From the NCBI GenBank assembly GCA_036845225.1, contig DAIUEJ010000017.1, forward strand, positions 1 to 47,363: a stretch of DNA of 47,363 bases, written 5' to 3'. The stretch is from FEN-680 sp036845225. Lineage in GTDB: Bacteria; Actinomycetota; Geothermincolia; Fen-727; Anoxymicrobiaceae. Positions within the stretch are counted from its first letter, which is position 1; every line of letters starts with the position of its first letter. A program made the translations under genes and the position numbers. The notes below the pieces were generated by a model. That model saw only the letters and a list, made by a program, of their open reading frames with translations. It ran no database searches and was not told the origin of the DNA. Shown here piece after piece: positions 30,872-39,162 of this stretch.

Positions 30872-31465
30872 TTACGCCTCGGCTCCGAAGAGAGCTTTCG
30901 AGATCTCGAGCCTCAAGTGGTCCCTGGCCCTCTCCAGCCGCGAATCGAACGTGTTCGAGACGACTATCTGGCCGTCGGGGCTGCTCACTGCGAGCCCACC
31001 TGGCGCCGTAAGCGGGGTCTCCGAGATGCGATAAGGTTTCTGCCGGTCCGCGAGCATCTTCTCCACCACGTCGCGGTCGGCGTCACGGACCTGCACCAGG
31101 ACCTCCCCCTCCGGGAAGAACTCCAGGCACCCGGCGAGCAGCACCTCGAGTATCTGTGGATAGTCCTGCTGCTCACTGAGGGTCGCGAGCTTCTGCTCGG
31201 CTTTCTGGAAAGCCGCGTCGACGGTCTCCTCCTGCGCCTTGATGAGCTGGTTCTTCGCCCTCAACTGCGCGGAGTAGACGATGCCCGTGGCCTCGCTGCG
31301 TATCTGGTCCTCGACCTTCTTGAGGCGCATGCGCCTGGTGCGCGCGGCCTCCTTGTCGACCTCTGCAAGGATCTCTTTCACCCGCTGCTGGGCTTCCTCT
31401 TCGATCGCCTTGACGCGGGTGTCAGCTTTCTCCTCAAGTGCCCTGAGGATATCTTCTAGCGCCAA
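30872..31465 (-). CDS. atpE: V/A-type ATPase subunit E (peripheral stalk)
   Basis: A 197-aa peripheral stalk subunit. The N-terminal ~95 residues form a long charged helix rich in Glu, Lys and Arg, which pairs with subunit G/H as a coiled coil. The C-terminal globular part (about 100-197) contacts the head. G-G-L-A-V-S-S-P-D-G-Q-I-V-V-S-N-T-F-D-S-R is the conserved E-subunit block. The start is TTG 31465. Confidence 0.93.
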   Translation of the reverse strand: MALEDILRALEEKADTRVKAIEEEAQQRVKEILAEVDKEAARTRRMRLKKVEDQIRSEATGIVYSAQLRAKNQLIKAQEETVDAAFQKAEQKLATLSEQQDYPQILEVLLAGCLEFFPEGEVLVQVRDADRDVVEKMLADRQKPYRISETPLTAPGGLAVSSPDGQIVVSNTFDSRLERARDHLRLEISKALFGAEA

Positions 31466-31494
31466 ACCCTTTCACTTCCTTAAGGTGTCAAGAC

Positions 31495-31734
31495 CTACTT
31501 CGTGACGGTCTTGAGAGCGGTAATAAGGAAAGCGACAACGAAGCCAAGGATGACCATGGTCTCCGGGATGGCCACAAGAATGATGGCGCTTCCCACTAAC
31601 TCAGGCCTCTCGGCGATCGCACCCGCCATGGCCGCACCAATCCGCGACTGAGCGAGGGCCGTTGCTATTGCAGACAAGCCGATTGCGAGAGCCGCGCTCA
31701 ACGCGATCAATCCAACACGTAATGCTGGTCCCAC
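31495..31734 (-). CDS. atpK: V/A-type ATPase membrane ring subunit K (single hairpin)
   Basis: A 79-aa proteolipid with two transmembrane helices and a polar loop (A-I-A-E-R-P-E). The ion-binding Glu58 lies in V-A-I-P-E-T-M-V-I. Helix 1 carries A-L-A-Q-S-R-I-G-A-A. The sequence closely resembles Thermus AtpL, a single-hairpin V/A-type ring subunit, rather than the duplicated 150-aa subunits of many V-ATPases. One carboxylate per hairpin gives a high ion-to-ATP ratio and fits a synthase-capable machine. I would not infer H+ or Na+ from this sequence. The start is GTG 31734, overlapping the atpI stop (TAGTG). Confidence 0.94.
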   Translation of the reverse strand: MGPALRVGLIALSAALAIGLSAIATALAQSRIGAAMAGAIAERPELVGSAIILVAIPETMVILGFVVAFLITALKTVTK

Positions 31735-33740
31735 TACTCTTCACCCCCAGTTTTCTTAAACGGTTCATATCTGACTTTGGCAGGTTCGAAGAACTTGCCG
31801 AAACTTTCCACGAGATGCAGACGCAAGGAGTGTATCGACGGGCTGAACACTCCGATGACGATGTTCAGTGCCTGCAAAAGGATAAACATGAGGATCCCTA
31901 TGATGATACCGCCGAAGCCGCTCATAGGCGGCTCGCGCAATATCTGGTTGGCGACGTTCGCCATGATGACGGATGCGAGTCCGATGGCGATGAGTCGGGC
32001 GTAGGAGAAGAGGTTGCCCATCCCGACCACTCCCTCGATCGCCCCACCGAAGCCAGCTCCAATACCCGACAGGACGATGCCGCCGACGACGAGGAGTACG
32101 CCGACGTACGCCAGCCACATCGGCCACCAGTCCATCCCGAACTTGGCGATTATCATCATCGCGCCGGTGAGGACCGCGAACAGGCCGCCCTTCTCCATGG
32201 CGTGCTTGTAGTTGCCCTCGCGCTTGCCGTTCACCATGCCGATGATGAGCCCGATGCCCATGTGGATCCAGCCGATTATCAGGCACACCGCGAGCATGAA
32301 TGTGAAACCCTCGATGCGGTCGAGCGGCCACTTGAAGATCGATTCCTTGGTACCGACTATGTATTTCTCCAGCTCGCCCTGCTTGTTCAGCAACCCCAGC
32401 CAATTGTAGAGCCAGTCCCCGAAGAACTCCAGGTATATGATCCCGAAGAATATCGTCCACGCGCCGCCCACGGTCAGGACGAACCCGATCATGTTGATCA
32501 TGGGCTTCGAAGCAAACTTCTTGTGGACTATCCAGCCGGCGACCATGATGATGATGCCGTACCCGATGTCGCCGACCATCATCCCGAACAGTATCGGGAA
32601 GAAGAACGCGAAGACGATCGTCGGGTCGACCGTGCCGTAGCGCGGATACTTCGAGAGCATATATAGGACCTCGAAGTAGCGCGTGAACGGGTTGTTGTGC
32701 AGCGCGACGGGCGTCTCTTCCGACTCGTGCTCCTCGCGGATGTCGACGACGGTGAGGATGACCTTGTTGCCGAACTTGTCGGTCAGCGCCTTGTCCATTG
32801 GCTCGACATATTGCTCGGGCAGCCAGCCGCTGATGATGAACACCTGGTCGGTCTGCGCGAACTTGGGTACCGCGTCCATCGCCTCCAGCCTGTCGTGTAT
32901 GGCGTTCCGCCCCGCGATCAGCTTCACGGAATACTTCCCGGTGACCGCGCCCAGCTTCTGGTCGATGGCGTCGACCTCTCCCGGGATCAGCGCGATCCGC
33001 GCCCGCACCTCGCCGACCGCCTCGTCGATGGGCTTCTTTGCGAGGTCGCTCGGGAGCCTCACCTGGTTTACGTCCTGCACCGCGAGGAACTCGTGGACCT
33101 GCTTGAGGAACCGCCTGTTGAAGACGATCAGGGCGGCGGTGGACTCGTCGTCGACGTCGGAAGAGATGATCTCGCACTCGCCGTCGGTGATCTTGGAGAT
33201 CTCCTCGTTGAGGTAGTTCAGTATCGCCTTGTACTTGCGCTCGATGATGAGCGCGATGGAGGCCATGTCCTGCATCCTGGCGACGCGCTCGGCCAGCGGC
33301 TGCACCTTCGCCATGATGGGAGCGTACTTCTCGAGCCTGGAGAGCTCGACCAGGAGGTCGGCCTTCCGCTCGACGGTGTCTCTGGTGTCGGTCTCGACCT
33401 CGCGGAGCATCTTCTCTATACGGGAGATCATGACCTCGACGTTCTCGCTCCACAGCGCCTTGTACTCGGTGGCGATGTCTTCCTGCGCCATCGTCTCCAC
33501 GTCAGGCTGGAGCTCGCGGATCATGTCCCCGACCTTGGCGCGCAGGTTGTTGAGCGTGGCCTCGTGGTCGGCGAACTTCGGGTCCATCTCCATGCGGGTG
33601 ACGCGTTTTGTCTCCATCGTCGAGATGCGCTCGGTGAGGTCCTCGATGTGAAGGGTACCGAGATCGTGGATGACGTCGATCGCGTCGAGCGCGATGTCCT
33701 TCAGGCCCAGGATCTCCACTTTGGCCATTTTTTCAATCAT
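31734..33740 (-). CDS. atpI: V/A-type ATPase subunit I (a-type ion channel)
   Basis: A 668-aa subunit. The N-terminal ~350 residues are soluble and coiled-coil rich and anchor the peripheral stalks (opening K-V-E-I-L-G-L-K-D-I-A-L-D-A-I). The C-terminal half has about eight helices, including F-P-I-L-F-G-M-M-V-G-D-I-G-Y-G, N-L-F-S-Y-A-R-L-I-A-I-G-L-A and the final L-H-L-V-E. The conserved Arg in the Y-A-R-L-I-A helix is the one facing the ring carboxylate. The start is ATG 33740; an in-frame ATG at 33728 is a second option. Confidence 0.96.
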   Translation of the reverse strand: MIEKMAKVEILGLKDIALDAIDVIHDLGTLHIEDLTERISTMETKRVTRMEMDPKFADHEATLNNLRAKVGDMIRELQPDVETMAQEDIATEYKALWSENVEVMISRIEKMLREVETDTRDTVERKADLLVELSRLEKYAPIMAKVQPLAERVARMQDMASIALIIERKYKAILNYLNEEISKITDGECEIISSDVDDESTAALIVFNRRFLKQVHEFLAVQDVNQVRLPSDLAKKPIDEAVGEVRARIALIPGEVDAIDQKLGAVTGKYSVKLIAGRNAIHDRLEAMDAVPKFAQTDQVFIISGWLPEQYVEPMDKALTDKFGNKVILTVVDIREEHESEETPVALHNNPFTRYFEVLYMLSKYPRYGTVDPTIVFAFFFPILFGMMVGDIGYGIIIMVAGWIVHKKFASKPMINMIGFVLTVGGAWTIFFGIIYLEFFGDWLYNWLGLLNKQGELEKYIVGTKESIFKWPLDRIEGFTFMLAVCLIIGWIHMGIGLIIGMVNGKREGNYKHAMEKGGLFAVLTGAMMIIAKFGMDWWPMWLAYVGVLLVVGGIVLSGIGAGFGGAIEGVVGMGNLFSYARLIAIGLASVIMANVANQILREPPMSGFGGIIIGILMFILLQALNIVIGVFSPSIHSLRLHLVESFGKFFEPAKVRYEPFKKTGGEE

Positions 33741-33782
33741 CTTAAGACCGTTCCCCCCCGGGATTCTCGGCGCGCCATGGCG

Positions 33783-34142
33783 CTAGCGTGGCGGCAGGAC
33801 TCCTTCGATCACTATCCGGATGGCCTCCTCGACGCGTTCCATGCCCTTTTTCCTGATCTCATCAGCCTGCGAAGCGATGTCGGCCGCTACTTTCTCGGCG
33901 TCCTCGTGCGCCTTCGCCAGCTCCTTCTCCCTGAGGTCCTCGCCCACCTCGGCCGAGGCGGCGTCGCGCTTCTTCGCCGCGGCGTCCAGCTTGGCTTCCT
34001 CGACCACGCGCTGCGCCTCGTTCTCGGCGCGCGTGATCTGCTGCCGGATCTCGTCCTCTTTCATGACGATCATCTCGAGCATCTCTTCGGCGGAGGAGAG
34101 CTCGGCCCGGGGCTCGTCGATCTCCCTGGTAGCTTCGGCCAT
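33783..34142 (-). CDS. atpH: V/A-type ATPase subunit G/H (peripheral stalk)
   Basis: A 119-aa protein, nearly all a single charged helix (repeated E-E-A, A-E-x-E-A, K-K-R-D-A). It matches peripheral-stalk subunit G (AtpH family), which pairs with subunit E. It is the first gene of the operon, as subunit G is in Thermus. A-G-A-A-G-G-A-A just upstream of the ATG serves as ribosome site. The identity rests on coiled-coil character plus operon position, since this family is weakly conserved. Confidence 0.87.
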   Translation of the reverse strand: MAEATREIDEPRAELSSAEEMLEMIVMKEDEIRQQITRAENEAQRVVEEAKLDAAAKKRDAASAEVGEDLREKELAKAHEDAEKVAADIASQADEIRKKGMERVEEAIRIVIEGVLPPR

Positions 34143-34179
34143 ATTCCTTCTCCTCTATCCTGCGTAAGAAGCGGTCACA

Positions 34180-34207
34180 ATAAAAAGTGCCATCTATCAA
34201 ATGGCAC
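34180..34207 (-). terminator. Terminator/attenuator hairpin in the V/A-ATPase leader
   Basis: On the minus strand GTGCCAT (34207-34201), a 7-nt loop and ATGGCAC (34193-34187) form a perfect 7-bp stem followed by TTTTTATT (34186-34179). It lies 38 nt before atpH. CACCGC at 34240-34235 is complementary to GCGGTG at 34210-34205, which overlaps the stem, so an alternative anti-terminator fold is possible. Confidence 0.75.
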
Positions 34208-34240
34208 CGCAGAACCCGCCTCCACAGCCGGTCCGCGGTG

Positions 34241-34273
34241 AGTATATCACAACACGGTGCGTTTTGTTGTCAA
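34241..34273 (-). promoter_or_regulatory. Promoter-like element upstream of the V/A-ATPase operon
   Basis: On the minus strand TTGACA (34273-34268) and TATACT (34246-34241) are both close to consensus, but the spacer is 21 bp, longer than usual. A second TTGACA lies at 34283-34278. Confidence 0.45.
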
Positions 34274-34448
34274 CATCTGTCAAGGCCCCCGGCCCTCAGA
34301 TGCTCGAGGTATCTCGAGTGCCGGCTCACCAACATATTGTGCCTCTCGGCGGCCGGAAACCCAATATAGCCCCCGGATCTCATCTCCCCGCGATGACCTC
34401 CTCGAGGCCGCGTTCGAGCCACCGGGTCTCCCGGTCGCTCCCTTTTTC

Positions 34449-35231
34449 TCACGGGGCGCCGCGCTCCCCACTGTTGCGCTCATATATTATCCTGAGACCG
34501 TCCAGGGTCAACAGGGGGTCGGTGATATCGATGGTCTTGCACTTGGACACCACGACCTCCGCAAGGCCCCCCGTGGCGACCACCCGCGAGTCCTCGCCCA
34601 GCTCCTGCTTGAACAGCTCGACCACGCGGTCGACCTGCCCCGCCGTACCGTTGATGATCCCCGATTGGATCGACTCGACCGTGTTGCGCCCGATGGGGTT
34701 GTCAGGAGCGACGAGCTCCACGCGGGAGAGGCGGGCGGCGTGGACGAAGAGGGCGTCGGCGGATATCTCCAGCCCGGGGGCGATGGTGCCGCCGAGGTAC
34801 CGGCCTTCGGCGTCAATAGCGTCCCAGGTGGTGGCGGTGCCGAAATCCACCACGATGCACGGGGTGCCGTACTTGGCCACCGCGGCGACGGCGTTCACCA
34901 GCCGGTCCGCCCCGACCTGCTTGGGGTCCTCGTACAGGATCGGTATGCCGGTGTCGGTCCGGCTGTCCACTACCAGCGGCTCCAGGTGGAGGATGTCCCG
35001 GGACATGTGCATCAGGGCACGGGTCATCTCAGGGACCACAGAGGAGACGATCACCCCGTCGATCTGGTCCAGGCTCCAGCCCCTGAAGGCCAGGAAGCCG
35101 CCGAGGGCCAGCGCCATCTCGTCGGCGGTGCGCTCGCGCTCAGTGGAGATCCTCCAGTGGTCGCGGAGCCTGCCGTCCCTGAAGACGCCGATCACGGTCT
35201 GTGTGTTTCCTACGTCGATGCCGAGCAGCAT
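34449..35231 (-). CDS. coaX: Type III pantothenate kinase
   Basis: A 260-aa ASKHA-fold kinase that phosphorylates pantothenate as the first step of CoA synthesis. The phosphate-binding motif D-V-G-N-T (residues 6-10), the V-G-A-D-R-L-V-N-A motif, D-F-G-T-A-T-T-W-D and G-G-T-I-A-P-G-L are all present. Type III enzymes are not feedback-inhibited by CoA. It is the last gene of the long minus-strand cofactor operon and lies 21 bp after nadC. Mycobacterium tuberculosis also has coaX near panC-panD, but there without the nad genes between. Confidence 0.96.
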   Translation of the reverse strand: MLLGIDVGNTQTVIGVFRDGRLRDHWRISTERERTADEMALALGGFLAFRGWSLDQIDGVIVSSVVPEMTRALMHMSRDILHLEPLVVDSRTDTGIPILYEDPKQVGADRLVNAVAAVAKYGTPCIVVDFGTATTWDAIDAEGRYLGGTIAPGLEISADALFVHAARLSRVELVAPDNPIGRNTVESIQSGIINGTAGQVDRVVELFKQELGEDSRVVATGGLAEVVVSKCKTIDITDPLLTLDGLRIIYERNSGERGAP

Positions 35232-35252
35232 AACAAGCCTCCGTTGCGGATA

Positions 35253-36095
35253 CTATCCTACCTCGAGCTCAAGGGACAGGTCCGCGGCCGGCGCCGAGTG
35301 GGTGATGAACCCGAGCGAGATCGAATCGATCCCGAGCTTCACGTAATCTCCGAGGTTTTCGGGGGTCACCCCTCCCGAGACCTCGGTCCTGGCGTTGGAG
35401 TCGATCAGGGCCACTGCGTCTTTTACCATCGTCGGCGCCATGTTGTCGAGCATGATGATGTCGGCGCCCGAGTCGAGAGCCTCTCGGACCTCGGCGAGGG
35501 TCGCGGCTTCGACCTCGACCGGGTACTTATCGCCGTAGGCGTTGCGGACCCTGCGCACCGCGATCTCGAGGGAGCCGGCGGCCGCGATGTGGTTGTCCTT
35601 GATGAGCACCCCATCGTAGAGCCCCTGCCTGTGGTTGGTCCCGCCCCCCATCGCTACGGCGTACTTCTCGAGAGGCCGCATTCCCGGGTTGGTCTTGCGG
35701 GTATCCAGTATCTCGACCCCATATGGGCTGGCGATCTCGACAAGCCTCGCGGTCAGCGTAGCGATCCCGCAGAGGTGACATAAGAAGTTGAGCGCGGTCC
35801 TCTCACCCACCAGGACGGTGGACAGCAGTCCTTCGACACGGGCGATGACCTGGCCGGGGGCCGCGCCCCCGCCGTCCGGCACCAGGGTATCGTAAGTGGC
35901 GTCCTTGCCGGCGAGCTCGAAGACCTTCGCCGCGATGGGGCCGCCGGCGACCCTGCAGGGCCCGCGGCTGATGATGGCCGCTTTGCCCCTCGCGTCAGGC
36001 GGGCAGGCGGCCGCGGTCGTGATGTCCCCTTCAGCGCCGAGGTCCTCCGCCAGCGCGAGCCTGATGATCCCGAGGGCTTTTTCCGCGATGTCCAT
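35253..36095 (-). CDS. nadC: Nicotinate-nucleotide diphosphorylase (quinolinate phosphoribosyltransferase)
   Basis: A 280-aa enzyme that converts quinolinate and PRPP to nicotinate mononucleotide, the third step of de novo NAD synthesis. R-K-T-N-P-G-M-R (the substrate-binding Arg/Lys block), G-G-G-T-N-H-R-Q-G-L-Y-D, V-L-I-K-D-N-H-I and the C-terminal E-V-S-G-G-V are diagnostic. It lies 4 bp after nadB and is clearly co-transcribed. Confidence 0.96.
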   Translation of the reverse strand: MDIAEKALGIIRLALAEDLGAEGDITTAAACPPDARGKAAIISRGPCRVAGGPIAAKVFELAGKDATYDTLVPDGGGAAPGQVIARVEGLLSTVLVGERTALNFLCHLCGIATLTARLVEIASPYGVEILDTRKTNPGMRPLEKYAVAMGGGTNHRQGLYDGVLIKDNHIAAAGSLEIAVRRVRNAYGDKYPVEVEAATLAEVREALDSGADIIMLDNMAPTMVKDAVALIDSNARTEVSGGVTPENLGDYVKLGIDSISLGFITHSAPAADLSLELEVG

Positions 36096-36099
36096 CGCC

Positions 36100-37770
36100 T
36101 CACGCCTCCCGCACCGTGGGTATCCTCAACTCAGAGGGGGGTTTGGAGGGCTGCATGCGGGTCCGGGTGGTTATGCCGCCGGCTTCGAGCCGCATGTCGT
36201 TATGCTTGTGCCAGTTCCACTCGTCCCTGTCCGGATAGTCCCTCCTGCGATGGCACCCCCGGCTTTCCAGCCGCAACTCGGCAGCCCGCGTTATGAGGAA
36301 GGCGAGCGTGTACATGTTCTTGAGCTCCATGCCGGGCACGTCGAGGTAACCTGTCGCCAGGACGTCCGAGTTCGCCTCCAGGAACTCGCGGGCCTCCCGG
36401 AGCCCCCGCTCGCATCGCACCATCCCCACCGAGTCGAGCATGACCTCTCGCAGGTTCCCCCGGAGCAGGTCTTCCCTGATGTGCGGGCCGGTCGAATTCT
36501 GCGAGAACGAGATGTCGGTTGCGACTGCTTTGCTGGCGCCCAGCGAGCCCTCGAGGCATTCTGCGATCCTGTGCGCGAACACCAGGCCTTCCAGAAGCGA
36601 GTTCGACGCGAGCCGGTTGGCGCCGTGGACGCCGGTGCAGGCGACCTCTCCGCACGCGAAGAGGTCGGGCACGTCCGTCCTGCCCCACAGGTCGGTGATG
36701 ACCCCGCCGCTCATGTAGTGCGCGGCCGGCGACACCGGGATGAGGTTGCGCGTGATGTCGATGCCGGCCTCGAGGCAGTGCTCGTAGATGTTCGGGAACC
36801 TCTGCCGGACTTTCGCCGGGTCCAGGTGCCGCACGTCGAGGAAGAGGTGGTTGCGCCCTTCCTCTTTCATGACCTCGACCATCCTCGCCACGACTATGTC
36901 TCTCGGAGCCAGCTCGCCCAGCGGGTGGACTCCGTCCATGATCCTGTTTCCCTCGAAGTCGACGAGCCACGCCCCTTCCCCGCGTATCGCCTCGCTTATC
37001 AGGAACTTGGGCTCCTCGGGGATGTGGAGCGCCGTCGGGTGGAACTGGACGAACTCCACGTCGCTCACCCTGGCCCCCGCCCGGAAAGCCATCGCCACCC
37101 CGTCGCCGGTGCACACCGGCGGGTTGGTGGTCACCAGATACACCTCGCCCATGCCACCAAGCGCGAGCACCGTGGCTCGCGACCGGGCGACCATCATGGT
37201 CTTGCCCCTGCTGTCGGCGATAATCGCCCCGCGGCAGGCGCCGTCCGAGGAAAGCAGGTCGACCACGAAGCCGTGTTCCATCACCGTCACCCGCGGCTGC
37301 CCCACGAGCGCCCTGCCCAGAGCCCCTTCGACCTCCGAGCCGGTGGCGTCACCCTTGGCGTGCACCACCCTGCGGAAAGAGTGCCCGCCCTCCTTGGCGA
37401 GGTCGAGCTCTCCACCGCTCATGTCGAAATCGGCGTGGTAGACGTCGAGCAACTCCCGCACGCGGTCCGGCCCTTCATCGACCAGGACAGCCGTGGCCTC
37501 CGGGTCCGAGAGCCCGGCCCCGGCGGTGAGCGTGTCGTCGATGTGGGACTGCTTGGTGTCGTGCGCGTCCATCACGGCCGCTATGCCCCCCTGGGCGTGG
37601 CTGGTGCCGGAGACCTGCAGGTCCGACTTGGTCACCAGGAGCACGTCGCAGAACCGTGAGAGCTGGAGGGCCGCTGAGAGGCCGGCGACCCCGCTGCCCG
37701 CGACCAGCACGTCATAGCTGACCGCCGGAAGAGTCTGTGTGTTGAACGATAGGAGGTAGCGGGGGATCAT
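36100..37770 (-). CDS. nadB: L-aspartate oxidase
   Basis: A 556-aa flavoprotein that oxidises L-aspartate to iminoaspartate, feeding NadA. The FAD-binding V-A-G-S-G-V-A-G-L-S-A-A-L, the T-S-H-A-Q-G-G-I-A-A motif, and H-P-T-A-L with R-G-E-G-A are typical of the fumarate reductase/succinate dehydrogenase flavoprotein group. A-C-T-G-V-H-G-A-N-R-L-A-S-N-S-L-L-E-G fits NadB. The C-terminal helical domain is complete. Its start overlaps the nadA stop by 4 bp (ATGA), suggesting translational coupling. Confidence 0.96.
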   Translation of the reverse strand: MIPRYLLSFNTQTLPAVSYDVLVAGSGVAGLSAALQLSRFCDVLLVTKSDLQVSGTSHAQGGIAAVMDAHDTKQSHIDDTLTAGAGLSDPEATAVLVDEGPDRVRELLDVYHADFDMSGGELDLAKEGGHSFRRVVHAKGDATGSEVEGALGRALVGQPRVTVMEHGFVVDLLSSDGACRGAIIADSRGKTMMVARSRATVLALGGMGEVYLVTTNPPVCTGDGVAMAFRAGARVSDVEFVQFHPTALHIPEEPKFLISEAIRGEGAWLVDFEGNRIMDGVHPLGELAPRDIVVARMVEVMKEEGRNHLFLDVRHLDPAKVRQRFPNIYEHCLEAGIDITRNLIPVSPAAHYMSGGVITDLWGRTDVPDLFACGEVACTGVHGANRLASNSLLEGLVFAHRIAECLEGSLGASKAVATDISFSQNSTGPHIREDLLRGNLREVMLDSVGMVRCERGLREAREFLEANSDVLATGYLDVPGMELKNMYTLAFLITRAAELRLESRGCHRRRDYPDRDEWNWHKHNDMRLEAGGITTRTRMQPSKPPSELRIPTVREA

Positions 37771-38729
37771 CCCAGGGCCAGCATCCTTTCGACCGAGGAA
37801 AGGGCCCTGACCCTGATCTCCTCAGGGACGGTGACCCTGGGCTCCAGGGTGTGGAGCGCCCAGAGGACCTTCGAGAGAGTGGTGAGCTTCATGTTCGGGC
37901 AGAGCGGCTCCTCGGCCGGCGAGTAAAAACGTTTCCCGGGCGCGGCGTTTGCGAGAGGATAGAGCATCCCTGACTCCGTCGCCACGATGAACTCCATCGC
38001 GCTCGATTCCAGGGCCGCGTTCAGCATGCCTGAGGTGCTGCGCACGTGGTCCGCGATCTGGAGCACCTCAGAGCGGCACTCCGGGTGGGCGATCACCTCA
38101 GCCCCCGGGTGCTCCTCCAGGGCCAGCTTGATATGCTCAGCGGTTATCATCTCGTGGGTCGGGCAGAAGCCGTTCCACGGGATGACCCGCTTGTCCACTT
38201 TGGAGGCGACGTAGGCCGCGAGGTTCCGGTCCGGGATGAAGAGGACCTCATCGGCGTCAACGGACGCGACGATCTGGGGCGCGTTCGCCGATGTGCAGCA
38301 GTAATCGCTCACCGCCTTCACCGCGGCGGAGGTGTTCACGTACGAGACCACCGCGGCGTCCGGGTGCTCGGCCTTCGCCTTGACGACGGCATCGGCGGCG
38401 GCCATGTCCGCCATCGGGCACCCCGCGTGCATCTCCGGCAGCAGGACCGTCTTGTCCGGGCTGAGGATGTACGCGGTCTCCGCCATGAAATGTACGCCGC
38501 AGAAGACGATGATGTCCGCGTCGGTGCGGGCAGCCTCCCTGGAGAGGCCCAGCGAGTCGCCCGTGAAGTCGGCGATGTCCTGGACCTCGGGGCGCTGGTA
38601 GTTGTGGACGAGGATCACCGCGTTTCGCTCGTCCTTGATCTTCAGGACCTGTTCGGCGACGGCCGCCTCGTCAAGCAGCAACTCGTGGATTATGTCGAGA
38701 TTCCCTACCTCGGTGCCATGGTGCGTCAT
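37767..38729 (-). CDS. nadA: Quinolinate synthase
   Basis: A 320-aa [4Fe-4S] enzyme that condenses iminoaspartate with dihydroxyacetone phosphate to quinolinate. The three cluster cysteines expected for the family are seen in F-C-G-V-H-F-M-A-E-T, in the D-Y-C-C-T-S-A-N segment and in H-P-E-C-R-S-E-V. N-Y-Q-R-P-E-V-Q-D and the H-A-G-C-P-M-A-D block also match. It is first of the nadA-nadB-nadC set, placed 30 bp downstream of panD in the same direction. Oxygen sensitivity of this cluster fits an anaerobe but does not prove one. Confidence 0.96.
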   Translation of the reverse strand: MTHHGTEVGNLDIIHELLLDEAAVAEQVLKIKDERNAVILVHNYQRPEVQDIADFTGDSLGLSREAARTDADIIVFCGVHFMAETAYILSPDKTVLLPEMHAGCPMADMAAADAVVKAKAEHPDAAVVSYVNTSAAVKAVSDYCCTSANAPQIVASVDADEVLFIPDRNLAAYVASKVDKRVIPWNGFCPTHEMITAEHIKLALEEHPGAEVIAHPECRSEVLQIADHVRSTSGMLNAALESSAMEFIVATESGMLYPLANAAPGKRFYSPAEEPLCPNMKLTTLSKVLWALHTLEPRVTVPEEIRVRALSSVERMLALG

Positions 38730-38759
38730 AAGCCCTCGCCGGTCGTGCCGGGGCGACTC

Positions 38760-39152
38760 TCAGCAGAAATCGTCAACTGTCAGGTGGTCCTCGATCATCT
38801 CGGGACGGTTGGTGTCGTCGACGAAGACGATCTTGGGGTGGTAACCGGCGGCCTCTGAATCCGGCACCGAGACGAAGGAAGAGATGATGACCCTGTCTCC
38901 CTTGTGGACCAGGCGCGCCGCCGCGCCGTTCATGCATATCTCGCCCGAGTCCCTCTCGCCCTCTATGGCGTAGGTGGTCAGGCGGTTGCCGTTATCGAGG
39001 TCCCACACGTTGACCTGCTCGTAGGGGACGAGGTCGGCCAGGTCCATCAGCCGGCGGTCGATGGTGATGCTGCCTTCATAATGGATGTCGGCGTCGGTCA
39101 CCACCGCGCGATGAATCTTGCACTTCAACATGAATCTGTATATCTGTTCCAT
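38760..39152 (-). CDS. panD: Aspartate 1-decarboxylase proenzyme
   Basis: A 130-aa pyruvoyl enzyme that makes beta-alanine for pantothenate. It self-cleaves at the Gly-Ser bond in H-Y-E-G-S-I-T. L-K-C-K-I-H-R-A near the N-terminus and G-A-A-A-R-L-V-H-K-G-D are conserved family blocks. The start is ATG 39152; an internal Met 7 residues on (M-L-K-C-K) would give a protein slightly shorter than the E. coli form. It lies 10 bp after panC. Confidence 0.95.
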   Translation of the reverse strand: MEQIYRFMLKCKIHRAVVTDADIHYEGSITIDRRLMDLADLVPYEQVNVWDLDNGNRLTTYAIEGERDSGEICMNGAAARLVHKGDRVIISSFVSVPDSEAAGYHPKIVFVDDTNRPEMIEDHLTVDDFC

Positions 39153-39162
39153 TCACTTCACT

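Larger units (their letters stand above)
34143..34448. other. 306-bp intergenic regulatory region upstream of the V/A-ATPase operon
   Basis: It separates the coaX stop from the first ATPase gene, both on the minus strand. It contains a promoter-like element, a terminator hairpin, and a CTCGAG-GTAT-CTCGAG inverted repeat (34302-34317) without a T-run. I see no protein-coding gene in any frame and no RNA gene. Confidence 0.6.

Noticed and set aside
31495..31734. Na+ specificity of the ATPase ring from the Gln in helix 1
   Set aside because: Thermus AtpL has the same Gln and is generally treated as a proton ring; the motif does not discriminate.
34302..34317. CTCGAG-GTAT-CTCGAG as coaX terminator
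   Set aside because: No T-run follows on the minus strand and the stem is short; kept only as part of the intergenic description.
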